Assembly: GCA_900128565.1 (NCBI GenBank)
Contig: LT635943.1
Coordinates: forward strand, 1-35,501
Direction: 5' to 3'
DNA length: 35,501 nt
DNA from: Stramenopiles sp. TOSAG23-6
Taxonomy: Eukaryota; Sar
The first letter of the stretch is position 1; the number at the start of each line of letters is the position of its first letter. The position numbers and the translations under genes were made by a program. Below are positions 8,123 through 18,359 of this stretch, piece by piece. The notes under the pieces were generated by a model. It made no database searches. It was not told the origin of the DNA and was given only the letters and a program-made list of their open reading frames with translations.

Positions 8123-9670
8123 ATGACTTCACCCTCAAATGTTTCACTTGCAGATACTGCTGCAAAGTTGGGTTGTTGTCCAGCTTGTGTCTTTAGATTA
8201 ACGGCATCTTCCTCTAGTCTTTCCAATACGTCTTTTATTACGCCAGTAGATCTATCTACCTCAGATCAGCGTTGTATCGCGTGTCTTGGATTGCTACAAA
8301 AGCCAATGGATGAAATTGTGGCTCTTGTAAAAGACAAGGTTGTACAAGGAGGATACAAGCTTAACAAGAGTATTGTCGTTGATTTTTCATTACCCCCTTC
8401 GATATTAGTTCGAGAGTTTAGCATATGGCTCCAACTCGCTAAGACTCATGGCTCATCAGTATGTGGAGCCCCTCCAAGTTCATCGTCCTATTCCAGTCTT
8501 CGCTGTTTGAAACTTGCTATTCGAAATCGACTGAACCCATTATTAGCTAGTGCATTGGGTGTACCTGTAAGAGTTGCTTTAAGGAAACCTGCAGACAATA
8601 AAAAAGATGTACCTGTGGGTCAATTTAATATTCATATATTATTTGACCACTCAAAATCACAGGCTGAGTGTGTAACTATAAACCCTAAAAAATCTGATAA
8701 TAATCAAAAAAGAAGTCGTAAACGTAGACGTATTGAAACTACACCAAAAGATACAATTGCATCTGTTGTAAAAAACTTGCGTAATTTTGGTATCATGGTT
8801 GTTCAAAAAGGTATAGATGCTGTAATAGCTATGCCTGGTTTCAACTCGTCTCTAGTTGTAGTAGATGAGGCTCCTTCTTATGATATTGTTCTTTCTCGCA
8901 GCCCTATATATTTGATGGGTCGTTATATGAAGTATGCTCGTGGAGTGAGTCAATCGCCATGGTTTATTGATAATAAAAGAATGGCTGATACCTCAGTTCA
9001 TGAACTAATTGCAATAGCACCACTCAATCATTTTGGCGTAGACAAAGATTCATGTAAATTTCATACTGCAGGTCGAGAAGATGTTGATGTTCGTATGCTT
9101 GGTCGTGGTCGTCCTTTTGTTCTTGAGATTTTAAATGCTAAGCATGCATCCTGTACCCCGAGTGATTGTGTGAAATTAACTGATGAAATCAATGCATGTG
9201 CACCTGCTGAAGCTGTAGTGTCGACTGTAGATCATAAGAAATACAATGGTGCTGTTCAAGTACGTGATTTTTGTTTGTCGTCTCTTGCTGCATTTGATTT
9301 ATTAAAAGCTGGAGCTGAGTCAAAACGAAAGACATATTCTGCAGTATGTTGGATATCTAGAGATATTTCACAGGAAGAATTAAATTCAAAATTAGCAACA
9401 CGTAAAGATGTTTCTGTAAAACAATTGACACCTATCAGAGTCATGCATCGACGTACGGTTATGGTAAGAGATAAAATTGTTTATAATATTCAATGTAAAT
9501 TCATAAATAAGCGATGGTTTGTTTTAGAACTGGAAACTTCTGCGGGAATGTATGTTAAAGAATTTGTTCATGGAGATTTAGGTAGAACGACTCCCAATGT
9601 TGCTTCGATATTAGGCAATGACTGTAAATGTGATATCATCCAATTAGATGTTATGGAAGTACTGATGTAA
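8123..9670 (+). CDS. PUS10: tRNA pseudouridine synthase Pus10
   Basis: A single exon encodes 515 residues, close to human Pus10 (about 530). Pus10 makes pseudouridine at positions 54/55 of the tRNA T-loop in archaea and many eukaryotes. The N-terminal Cys pairs CCPAC (about residues 18-22) and CIAC (about 51-54) fit the zinc-binding accessory domain. The catalytic domain carries AGREDVDVRMLGRGRPFVLE at about 315-334, whose aspartate in DVDVR is the family's nucleophile. The C-terminal block (TSAGMYVKEFVHGDLGRTTPN) is the conserved Pus10 ending. ATG 8123 gives a full N-terminal domain. The last codons and the stop are duplicated just downstream. Confidence 0.93.
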   Translation: MTSPSNVSLADTAAKLGCCPACVFRLTASSSSLSNTSFITPVDLSTSDQRCIACLGLLQKPMDEIVALVKDKVVQGGYKLNKSIVVDFSLPPSILVREFSIWLQLAKTHGSSVCGAPPSSSSYSSLRCLKLAIRNRLNPLLASALGVPVRVALRKPADNKKDVPVGQFNIHILFDHSKSQAECVTINPKKSDNNQKRSRKRRRIETTPKDTIASVVKNLRNFGIMVVQKGIDAVIAMPGFNSSLVVVDEAPSYDIVLSRSPIYLMGRYMKYARGVSQSPWFIDNKRMADTSVHELIAIAPLNHFGVDKDSCKFHTAGREDVDVRMLGRGRPFVLEILNAKHASCTPSDCVKLTDEINACAPAEAVVSTVDHKKYNGAVQVRDFCLSSLAAFDLLKAGAESKRKTYSAVCWISRDISQEELNSKLATRKDVSVKQLTPIRVMHRRTVMVRDKIVYNIQCKFINKRWFVLELETSAGMYVKEFVHGDLGRTTPNVASILGNDCKCDIIQLDVMEVLM

Positions 9671-9773
9671 AATAGTAAGCAATAATAAATTAGATTAGCA
9701 ATAATAAATTAGATGTTATGGAAGCATCAATGTAAAATAGTAAATAGTAAGTAATAATAAGCAATAATAAATG
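9643..9773. repeat. Imperfect tandem duplication of the Pus10 3' end (about 65 bp x 2)
   Basis: The segment ATTAGATGTTATGGAAG...TGTAAAATAGTAA...AATAATAAA occurs twice in a row. The first copy contains the last codons and stop of Pus10; the second (from about 9708) repeats them with small changes as downstream non-coding DNA. Nested AGCAATAATAA repeats add to it. Confidence 0.8.
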
Positions 9774-9813
9774 TGATTTCAAAATTATTTTTTTTTTGTC
9801 AAATTTCTAAAGT

Positions 9814-12401
9814 TTAAAATAATCCACTAAAATTGTTTGTCATATCATTCAAAGAAGAACTGTCTTCAAGAATACTACTAAACTTCAAACTGTTCAATAA
9901 GTTGACATCTAAATTCATAGTAATAGCATCATTTTTTATGCTTTTGCTTTCATCCTTTTTAGTTTCACTCAACATGATCTTCTTTTTCATAGTAGATGTC
10001 GTAGAAACCCTTTCATTTTTCATTTTAAGTTTTGCTTCTTTTCTCTTCAAACGATCTGCACGTTTTGCATCTCTTGCTTTTAACATGGCTTCATGAGAAA
10101 TTTGAGCAGGTGTTTTTGTACGAAATTCCATCGCCCCAGAGTTTAAAAGTTCTTGAAATGAAGTATCATTTGCCAATACTTTTTCAAACATCACACGTAC
10201 TCTTCTTAATTCAGATACTGAGCATATACATGCAAGAAGTTCAGACAGAGTTCGTTTTTCTAATGGCTCTTTAAACGCGGCTACAGGTGAAGTTTTACAT
10301 GTTCCAAATATGCTTGGATTTGCAACAGCAAGTAACATAAGTGAACGTTCACCATTTAATTCAGATAATTTTTTCAGAACATTTTTTCTGGAATCAGAAG
10401 ATGGAATTGGTATCAATTTACGATTTTCTTCATCCACATCTTTACTCTCAACATCATCATGAATGAGATATGCTGACTTTGCCATCATATCACACGTACT
10501 TGTAGAAGAATCGCGAAGTAAACTGTATAACTTTACTGCAGCTAAACGAGAAGTATGTATTGTGAAAAAAATTAAAATTATGTTTTTGTTAGATACAGAA
10601 ATTGGTACTACAATAAATATATTTGAAATCCATAATAAAAAAATACATCACTATCTTCAACACATCCAGGAATCCATCCAGGCATTCCTCCTTCTTTAGG
10701 CTCAGCAGTCCAACCTATTGAATCGTGAAGTAATGTCGCAATATCAAATTCTTCTCCTTTTGAATTACATTCCATAGCTAATTGTACTTCTGCACAATAA
10801 CGTTGTGTTGCTACATCATCTTCCTTGGAAAGANCTTTTGCTTTTTGAAGTTGTGTACGAGCAATAGTAGCATTTTTTTTATCTGGAGGATTTGATGATT
10901 CAGAAATCTCTAGAAGTTTTGTAAAATCCTGAATGGCTCCTTTCCAATCTTTAAAACCTAATCTCGCCATCCCACGCCTGTAAAAAGCTTTACTATGTAG
11001 TGGTGATATTAAAATTACCTCATCAGCTGCAATAAATGCTTCTATATAACGGTGAAGACGTAAAAGTACAGCAGATCGATTAGAAAGAGCAGCTACATCT
11101 GAAGGATTCAATTCAGCTGCTATATCATAATATTTCAAAGCTTTCGCATAATCCTTTTTACGAAAACAAACATTTCCCGCCTCTCTTTGTGCATTCGCTC
11201 GAACTTCTCTATCATCTACAGTAACACTTTTACTACTCAAAGACTTATCTTTACTGGTTGATGAATCCTCAGAGGAATATTTTTTTATATCCATTTCAAT
11301 ATCAGAGGAATATTTTTTTATATCCATTTCAATATCTCTTGGGTATATTGGAACTCGACCACTTTCAGTTCCTTTTAAAATGTCTTCACATTCTTTACGT
11401 GTCCGTGGAACAGAAAACTCTCCACTTTTACTTACTATATTATTTGGATAATAACGAACCCATGTATAACCTGAACGACGTAGAATCGAAGCACAAGAAA
11501 TTATAGAATCACTACTACTACTACTACTAATAGGATCGATAGGAATTAGACGGAACGGTAAAGTATGAACAATTGCAAGTGGAGTTTTTTCAACCCAGTC
11601 AAGTGTCAGATCACCCATCAAACATAATCCAATAGGATTTTTTGAACCAGAAGTGAGAACATGATTTGCTGCAACAAACATAGCAACTACATCACCTGCA
11701 TTACTTGCAGGTCTTTTTCGATCCGCTAGAATATTTGGAAATAAAACTACTCGTGTTGCATCAAAGCCATCTTTCCACCCACTTGATGCACAATTTGTTG
11801 GATGTACATCCCAAGCTCTTGTATGTGCAGTACGTTGAGATAACTCACGCGTTGCCATATCTAGAGATTTCGCAAAGGAAATACCCCAGTGTTGTAAAAG
11901 TGTATCAGTCACAGGGACACATGAACTTCCCAAATCCAGAATAGTGACTAAGGCTAGGCTATCCGTAAACATATTTTCTATACCAAGCATTGAACAGTAT
12001 GGTACACTTGTCTTTTTAGGGAGAGCTTTGTTTTTTTCAATAATCCATGAACGTGTAGTGAGCAGTGGTCTTAGTTTGCCACTAGCTGTATCAAGTGACA
12101 TCATCGATGAAGTCTCTGCATCCATCGAATTCTCTGCTTTCGAATTAGTACTATTATCAGAAGAAAAATATGTTTGAATACATTGTCCAATGAAACATGC
12201 TCGGTCAGTGTCAGTTTGGCATTGCTGGGAATATTGTCCAAACATGGTCAAAAGTGGAAGCTGTCTTTCTGATCCATTCACGGAAAGTGTCATTAAACCA
12301 GTATTACTGTCTACAGGCGTATCCTTTGTCACCTCCACATGCACAACTTTTGCAGCTTCCTGAAGAAGCCGCGTCACAAAACTTTGTAGTTTTTCTGCCA
12401 T
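9814..12401 (-). CDS. TPR-repeat protein with large N-terminal region, function unknown
   Basis: Exons complement(10649..12401) and complement(9814..10556) join in frame to 831 residues. Residues ~1-390 form a globular region I cannot assign. It contains LVTILDLGSS, TRVVLFPNILADR and MLGIENMFTDS, with a strand/helix look. Residues ~395-500 hold at least three TPR units (NAQREAGNVCFRKKDYAKALKYYDIA begins the array; then LSNRSAVLLRL; then AFYRRGMARLGFKDWKGAIQDF). TPRs of this type often bind Hsp70/Hsp90 C-termini. The C-terminal part is helical and very Lys-rich (ARDAKRADRLKRKEAK). An 11-residue unit (DIEMDIKKYSS) is repeated in tandem before the TPRs. One ambiguous base lies at 10834. Start ATG 12401 is followed by an amphipathic helix. 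Confidence 0.75.
10557..10648 (-). mobile_element. Introner copy 4 (TPR protein), 92 bp
   Basis: A diverged copy that starts AT-GTATTTTTTTATT, contains GTATCTAACAAAAACAT and ends TTTCACAATAC followed by AT. Removal as AT...AC (or GT...AT) joins VEDSD to TSRLAAVKLYSLL in frame. Without it the C-terminal 224+ residues would look like a separate gene. It keeps the ATGTAT/ATACAT ends. Confidence 0.75.
11269..11334. repeat. Perfect 33-bp in-frame tandem duplication inside the TPR gene
   Basis: Two identical 33-bp units lie head to tail and encode the 11-residue unit DIEMDIKKYSS twice. Perfect identity at the DNA level indicates a very recent slippage duplication, or possibly an assembly artefact. 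Confidence 0.95.
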
Positions 12402-12705
12402 TGGAGAAATTGAAGTTTGATACGCTTCAACAAATAGTGCTGAGAAACTTGGACTGAGCTTGTCTTGTATTTACTTTTTGAGGTTTTGTTTGTTGCTGAT
12501 GATGTCAGTCATCAAAAAAATGTCCAAAAAAATCGATTTGATTTTTCAAAAAATAAAAATAAATTCGAAATTCACGAAAGAAGTCGAAGAAGTTGAACTT
12601 CGCGTCACTCATCAAAGATTTGAATTTGAATTTAAATTGATTTCAGGAATAACAAAATCTATCTACCTCCATTCTTCCACTCTCCACTCTGAAAGTGCGT
12701 TTAGA
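12402..12705. other. Divergent region between TPR gene and coiled-coil gene
   Basis: This is the shared promoter region. On the + strand it is open in frame with the coiled-coil gene and contains upstream ATGs (for example MMSVIKK near 12499), so an N-terminal extension is possible. A-rich stretch 12519-12566 (AAAAATAAATTCGAAATT within it) resembles the reverse strand of the introners and may be an old fragment. Confidence 0.45.
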
Positions 12706-15700
12706 ATGTCGGGGGAATTAGATGTAGCACAATTAAAAAGTGAATTGAATGATGTATTAGCTGAGTTATCGAGATCAAAATTAGCACCAGAGTTATCTAC
12801 GAAACTCCAGAGCTCCCTACAGAATTATGGAGTTGATGAGTGTTCGAAGTCTCTGTACAATTCTACGTCGAAATCTTCACTTAGAGAAGTTACAAATGTA
12901 AGTGACTCTGAATTTCTTGATGTTGATTCACCGATCCATAATACAATGAATTTTTCATTTTCGCATGATAATTTATTCGAGCATAAGCAAGAAAATATTG
13001 GGTTGTCGAGTTCGCTTCACTCTCCGGGGTTGTCTGTATCTTATCCGGAAGATAATCTGAGTAACAAAAATAATCAGTGTGCTACTGAACTTCTTCACGG
13101 TAGCAACATATCACACATTCCCGGTCAAGTTTTGGATCCTGTGACAGGATTATTACGGCGAAGGCTTGCTGAAAAAGCGCATGGTGAAGCGCAATTAATA
13201 CTTCGTTTGAAAGACGGTGAAGCAGCGATGGAACAAATGCAGGGTCAATTATCACATGCAGAGGCAGCAGTTCAAGATCTCAGACAAATGATCAGTGATC
13301 GGGATCATCAAATACAAGATATGCAACGCCGAATTGAATCGGAGCAGGCTCGTGTTGATGATTTACTACGTGATAGAGAAGATCAAATGGAGCGCACAGT
13401 CACGTTAGAAGCTGAGCTATCTCAATGGGAGAAAAAACACTCACAGCAACAATTAGAAATGCGTTCATTAATTGCGCGTGAGAAAGAGATGCAAAATAAG
13501 TTAGATGAATCAGTAGTTTTGAAAACACAATTAAGAAGTAGATGTACCGAGTTATCCAGGGAGGTTCAAACTGAGAAAGAAGATGCAGCTCACAGACAAG
13601 CACAGATTACTGGAGATTTACAGTTTTCGCAGCAAACAGTTTCGCGTCTTCAAGTGGAATTGAGAGACACAAGAGATGGCGCAGTTCGTGCAGAAACCGA
13701 TTTAAACAGCATGGAAGCAACTGTGAAACAAACACGTTCATTATTAATGCAACGAGAAGAAGAAATGGCTGATCAAATTCGTTCATGGTCTCGTAAAGAA
13801 AGAGAACTTGAAGGAGCGATACTTGCTGCTCAGTCAAACACACAGCAAGAAAAACGAGCAGGTGAAATGCTGGTTGCGGAAATTCGTAGAGTTGAAAAGC
13901 GATGTGCTGATCTTGAATCCAGGCTCACAGAAAAATCTGCAAAAGAACTTCAACTATCAAGAATAGCAAGTGAAAGTCAAGCAAAAGCAGCAATGATGGA
14001 AGATCGCTTAGAAGAATGGCGTCGAGGTGAATCTCAATTGAAGGGTCATATCAATCAGTTAGAAAATTCTTTGCGTAATGAACAGGAGAAATTAGCAGAT
14101 TCAAATAGAGAAACTACTTTTGCTCAGCGTAAAACAACTGAAGAAAAGGCGAGGAGTGCTTCATTACGTGAAGAAATTGAAGCTGCAAGAATAAAAGATT
14201 TAGAGAATTATAGAAAAATACAAACGATAGATGCTGAGCGCAGGCTTATAGAAGGGAAATTATTGGCACAGAAAGAAGTAGAAAGTAGATCGGCTGCATC
14301 ACTAATAGCACTTGAGCAACAATGTGAGACATTACGTGGTCAATTAAAGTCATCAGAATTAGTCGCTTCAGATACACAACAAAAGCTAGCCGTTGAACGT
14401 GGAAAAGTACATGCTGCTGAGCAGAGACTTAAGGAGCAGCAAGCTGCTGCAATGGAGGAAGCACATACTCATAGAATGCAAACTACCGCTTTGCGTGCAA
14501 AGATATCAGATGAAAATGAGGCATTGCATCAAACTCGATCACGAGTGAAGGATCTAGAAACACGTGTGGTAGGCGGAGAGAAGGAAATCGCCCGCCAGGA
14601 AGAGTTACTAGGTAACGTTCGACAACAAGCCGATGAAAGAGATCATGATAGACTGAATGAAATCACTGCTCTTCAAGTTGCATTACAGGAAGCAGAAACT
14701 CAACAGAAGAGTATGACACAAGAATTAGTAGATACTGAGGATGTAGTGCGTGTACATGCAAGTCGTATTCGTAATTTGAAATCAGAGGCAGAAGAATGGC
14801 AACGACAAGTAGAAAGTCTTCGAGAGTCTCTCGTAATAGCTGATGAGCGAACTGAAATAATTCGTGGTGAAATTGAAATTGTAAATAAATCGCTTGAAGA
14901 AGAAAAAATGAAGAGAGCCACTTCGGATATGGCGGCATTGACAGCCAAGGAGGCAGAGCAGATGGCAAGGCGACAGATAGAAAAAATGAAATTACATGAG
15001 CAACAGAATGAACAATGTGTTCATCAATTAGAAAGGCGTGTAGAAGAAGCAAATAGATTGCGAGAGGTTGCAGAGAAGGCGCGTACTAGTGCCCTAGAAG
15101 ATTTAGAACGAGAGAATGAAAAGTTATCTAGTATGGATCATAAACTGAACACTGTAAAGGAGGAAAATAGTCAATTGAAAGCACAAATACAAGAGAAAGA
15201 TACAGAGGATGCCTGTAGAGGTGACCAACTTCTTGCTTCTCGGGCTGAAGTTCAGAAAGCAAATAAAAGAATACGAGAAATTGAAGAGAAATTAATTAAA
15301 TCACGTAGAACGGAGGATGCAAGTCTTCGTGAATTAGAATTAGCTGGTATGGCGAAAGAGCGAGTCGAGAGTGCTCTGAAAGAGGAAAGTAGATTGAGAC
15401 ATGAGGAACGTAGTAGATTTCAGTTACAGACAAAACTTTCATTGGAAAAAGGTAATGAAATGTTAAGCGACGCAGGCCAAAGAGCTATAGAAGCAGAGAC
15501 GCGTTGTCGCGAACTGACAGTGGCATTAGTAAACCAAAATGCTTCGACAGAAAAGATATCAATGAAGCTCAATGATACTTCCGAAAAAGTCGGGCAAGTA
15601 ACTGCGCGTGCTCTGGGTGCTGAACATGCTCTAAGTAAGTTAGAAAAAACACTTCATACAACAGAAACAGAAACATCAACATTACGTATGCAAGAGCAAC

Positions 15701-16266
15701 GACATCGGGAAGAAAACAAAAAATTGAAGCAAAGAATCCAAGAACAGGAGAAAGCACGTCTTAAACAAGTAGATAAATTGCGCCTCTCTCATATCACAGA
15801 ACAGCGAAGATCTGCTCAATTATTAGAAGAGATTGACGAAGTACGTCTAGCCCAAAATATTACAAATGAGCGATGTAACAATGCTATAATAAAAGCTAAT
15901 TTGGCCGAGGCAGAAGTTGTCCAGGTACTAAACTTACGCCACAACACTCTTTCTAAGCTCGAAGAATTTAGGAAGAATAATTCAAGAAATTACACTACAT
16001 CTGTTACAATGGAAGATGATGCATCAGATGATGTAGGTGCAATTGAGTGCAAGGGGGATATTATGGATTCAAAACAGTTAAAAGATATAACTAGTGAAGA
16101 TAAAAATACCACAAAATACATAAATTCATTTCTTGAAAAGCACAATAGCTCAAATGTCGATCAACATGCAGATGATCGAAATATTAATAAATTACACAAT
16201 CAGTATGATGAATTTCAAGACAGTGATAGTAAATATGGAACTTTAATTATTCCAAGACGGCGATGA
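12706..16266 (+). CDS. Giant coiled-coil protein (1186 residues)
   Basis: A single 3.56-kb exon. From about residue 150 to 1100 the protein is an almost unbroken heptad-like coiled coil rich in Glu, Gln, Arg, Ala and Leu (for example RLAEKAHGEAQLILRLKDGE and LEDLERENEKLSS-like blocks). It has a Ser/Asn-rich head and a short acidic tail. No motor, membrane or enzymatic domain is visible. Such proteins are typically structural or tethering factors of centrosome/basal body, flagellar root, Golgi or nuclear envelope. A rootletin- or golgin-like role is possible but cannot be told from this sequence. MSGELDVAQLKSEL at 12706 was chosen as start; in-frame ATGs about 200 bases upstream would add ~70 residues of unlike composition. 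Confidence 0.75.
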   Translation: MSGELDVAQLKSELNDVLAELSRSKLAPELSTKLQSSLQNYGVDECSKSLYNSTSKSSLREVTNVSDSEFLDVDSPIHNTMNFSFSHDNLFEHKQENIGLSSSLHSPGLSVSYPEDNLSNKNNQCATELLHGSNISHIPGQVLDPVTGLLRRRLAEKAHGEAQLILRLKDGEAAMEQMQGQLSHAEAAVQDLRQMISDRDHQIQDMQRRIESEQARVDDLLRDREDQMERTVTLEAELSQWEKKHSQQQLEMRSLIAREKEMQNKLDESVVLKTQLRSRCTELSREVQTEKEDAAHRQAQITGDLQFSQQTVSRLQVELRDTRDGAVRAETDLNSMEATVKQTRSLLMQREEEMADQIRSWSRKERELEGAILAAQSNTQQEKRAGEMLVAEIRRVEKRCADLESRLTEKSAKELQLSRIASESQAKAAMMEDRLEEWRRGESQLKGHINQLENSLRNEQEKLADSNRETTFAQRKTTEEKARSASLREEIEAARIKDLENYRKIQTIDAERRLIEGKLLAQKEVESRSAASLIALEQQCETLRGQLKSSELVASDTQQKLAVERGKVHAAEQRLKEQQAAAMEEAHTHRMQTTALRAKISDENEALHQTRSRVKDLETRVVGGEKEIARQEELLGNVRQQADERDHDRLNEITALQVALQEAETQQKSMTQELVDTEDVVRVHASRIRNLKSEAEEWQRQVESLRESLVIADERTEIIRGEIEIVNKSLEEEKMKRATSDMAALTAKEAEQMARRQIEKMKLHEQQNEQCVHQLERRVEEANRLREVAEKARTSALEDLERENEKLSSMDHKLNTVKEENSQLKAQIQEKDTEDACRGDQLLASRAEVQKANKRIREIEEKLIKSRRTEDASLRELELAGMAKERVESALKEESRLRHEERSRFQLQTKLSLEKGNEMLSDAGQRAIEAETRCRELTVALVNQNASTEKISMKLNDTSEKVGQVTARALGAEHALSKLEKTLHTTETETSTLRMQEQRHREENKKLKQRIQEQEKARLKQVDKLRLSHITEQRRSAQLLEEIDEVRLAQNITNERCNNAIIKANLAEAEVVQVLNLRHNTLSKLEEFRKNNSRNYTTSVTMEDDASDDVGAIECKGDIMDSKQLKDITSEDKNTTKYINSFLEKHNSSNVDQHADDRNINKLHNQYDEFQDSDSKYGTLIIPRRR

Positions 16267-16391
16267 CAATGTTTTTAATTTGTTTATTATTATTTATAAA
16301 AGATGTAGTATATAAGTAGTTAATTTGCTATGTAACAAACAAAAGAAAGTCACTAGTAAAACAAACATACAAAATAGAAACATCTTTTTTA

Positions 16392-18116
16392 CTACTTGGT
16401 CTCTCTGAATTCCTTTGCAAATTCACGAACACACTGTACAATAGCATTTTCGAGTAAAGGGATTACACTCTTTGCTCCTACCATATGCTCAGCTTTAGGC
16501 GAATTATTGAGCTTTAACTGATTTACCTCAATATTTTCAACTTCACCTGACTCAATCTCTGAAAGGACAACATGGTCTACTTCAGCATATACTAACTTAC
16601 CCTTAATAGTAGTCCCATCGGGAGCTGTGACAGTAAATGCAACAGTAAAATTGGATTCAAACATGTAACGTTTCTTTTTACGTATTACAGCAACTGAGGC
16701 TTCACAACCAACTTTTGTAGGTGCTGATGCTGATGCACGAATGCTATATTTCTTTGTTTCTTCTTGTACATTATTTTGTATTGAAAAGGTTTGATCAGCA
16801 ACACCACGCTTCAAACAAGAAGTTAGACAAGTTTTTGCCCAAACACTAACGTCAAGATCTTCCCATGTTTTGTAAAAAAATATGACAAATTGGATGTTTT
16901 TGTTTAGGTACAAAATTTCGTATGAAAAAAAAATAAATTTAAAATTCATGATGAAAACATACATGTTGTCCCTGACGCATTCCATGAACTTCCAGCACAA
17001 CCTGAAGCACGTAATTGTGCATCATTTTCTAATTGTTTCTTTAAAGTTCTAGGTGATAAAGCTTTTGGTTTGATATCACCGATGAGGGAAGTGTCTTCTT
17101 TAGAAAGTTCCCGTTTGAAGTAACAATATCCTTTCTCTTTAATATTTCGCATATCGTCATGTATTTTGGAAAAATATTTCAAAAAAAAAAAAACTAAAAT
17201 TTGTTAGGTACTTTTTTTGTTTAAAAAAAAAAATAAAACATACATTTTCACTTTTTGTTAATGTTGTACGTTCTTGTTGTATTGGTTTATTTGCAGATAA
17301 TAATGTTGGTGGAGGTGGGGCCATTTTTTCCTTTCGATTTTTATCTTTTTCTTTTAATCTCGCTTTTGCAAGTTTTTCTTTCTCTTCTTTTTCAGCTTTT
17401 TCAGCAGCTTCGCGGACTTTCTTTTTTTCAGCAGCAATATCAGCATTTACAGATGCAACAATGGCTTTACGTGACCGATCATGAATTTGTGGTCGCAAAC
17501 GCTTATATGCCTTCATTGCTTGTTTATGACCCTTTTCAATGTTTAATAATACAAAAAAGTCTCTAAACGCTTTTTCCACAAAACCTAATTTTTCTTGAGC
17601 TTGACCCCGACGAAATAAACCCTTTATCAAACCTAACTCCAAAGCTTCTTTTGTTGGTTCTTTACCAGATTTGAAATCACACATTTTACTCGAAAGAACT
17701 TGATTGCAGTCCTTTAGAGCTTTCTCTGCAATAGACGAATCATCTGGTGTACACAGTTTTACATAACAAAAAGCGCGGTTCAAAAGGATTTTAGACTTCT
17801 CAACCTTGCGTTGTCGTTTTGTCTGTTTCGATATTAATTTTGATTCTTCCGGCAACTCTAGAAGTGCAGCGTCATACTTTTTAACAGCATTCGTGTAGTC
17901 TCCAGCTTTAAATAGAACATTTCCTTCAGATTTCTCCGCGATACAGGCTGCAAGCGGCGGTGCAAGGTCTGGGTCGTCAATGTTTTCAAAACGGGAATAG
18001 TTGTTTACATCAGAAGTTGTTTGGTTAGAAGTGGAAGATATACTACTAGAATTAACCTCTTCTGAATTTTTCTCCACACTATCAGTAACACATTCCATAG
18101 GTGTATTCATAGTCAT
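16392..18116 (-). CDS. TPR-Aha1 fusion, probable Hsp90 co-chaperone
   Basis: Exons complement(17246..18116), complement(16965..17160) and complement(16392..16866) join in frame to 513 residues. Residues ~45-205 are a TPR domain (AEKSEGNVLFKAGDYTNAVKKYDAAL, KILLNRAFCYVKL, GLFRRGQAQEKLGFVEKAFRDF) of the type that binds the EEVD tail of Hsp90/Hsp70. A Lys/Glu-rich linker follows, with a KGYCYFKRELS block in exon 2. From about residue 345 comes an Aha1 N-terminal-like domain: SWNASGTTWEDLDVSVWAK across the junction, then long beta strands (YMFESNFTVAFTVTAPDG, IKGKLVYAEVD, GEVENIEV). Aha1 stimulates the Hsp90 ATPase; its C-terminal SRPBCC domain is absent here. Putting TPR and Aha1-N on one chain would give two Hsp90 contacts. 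Two introners interrupt the gene. Confidence 0.8.
16867..16964 (-). mobile_element. Introner copy 6 (TPR-Aha1), 98 bp
   Basis: The copy starts AT-GTATGTTTTCATC, contains CATACGAAATTTTGTACCTAAACA and ends TTTTTTTACAAAAC followed by AT. Removal as AT...AC (or GT...AT) rebuilds GTTWEDLD, in which the Trp-Glu pair is conserved in Aha1 proteins. The next 3' AG (GGGAAG) would delete that conserved Trp. Confidence 0.85.
17161..17245 (-). mobile_element. Introner copy 5 (TPR-Aha1), 85 bp
   Basis: The copy starts AT-GTATGTTTTA, contains GTACCTAACAAATTTTAG and ends TTCCAAAATAC followed by AT. Removal joins TKSEN to DDMRNIKEKGYCYF in frame. The internal TTTTAG lies far upstream and gives no sensible junction. 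Confidence 0.8.
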
Positions 18117-18215
18117 TAAATTACTGCTGTATTTCAGTGCTTATGTATATAATAAGGTAGTCTATTTCTACTGTATTGAGTGTGTACCTTGTAAGTTTTA
18201 TTACCAGTCAGCGTG

Positions 18216-18230
18216 AAACCCTAACCCTAG
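18216..18230 (+). promoter_or_regulatory. Telo-box AAACCCTAACCCTAG
   Basis: This 15-mer lies about 100 bp upstream of the TPR-Aha1 start. Its exact reverse complement occurs at 22162-22176 upstream of another gene. It resembles the plant telo-box; its function here is inferred. Confidence 0.45.
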
Positions 18231-18359
18231 CGCTATAGTATGGCATAAGAAGTAAAATAAATGAATATTCAGGGGAACTTTATAAAATGAACAGTCGCTA
18301 AACTTTCAAAAATACATTTTTCAAAAATATGGTACTACAAGATTTATGTTTTTCACTTG

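Noticed and set aside
9814-10488. A separate 224-residue gene starting MMAKSAY
   Set aside because: Removing the introner at 10557-10648 joins it in frame to the TPR protein, with open sequence on both sides. It is treated as the second exon.
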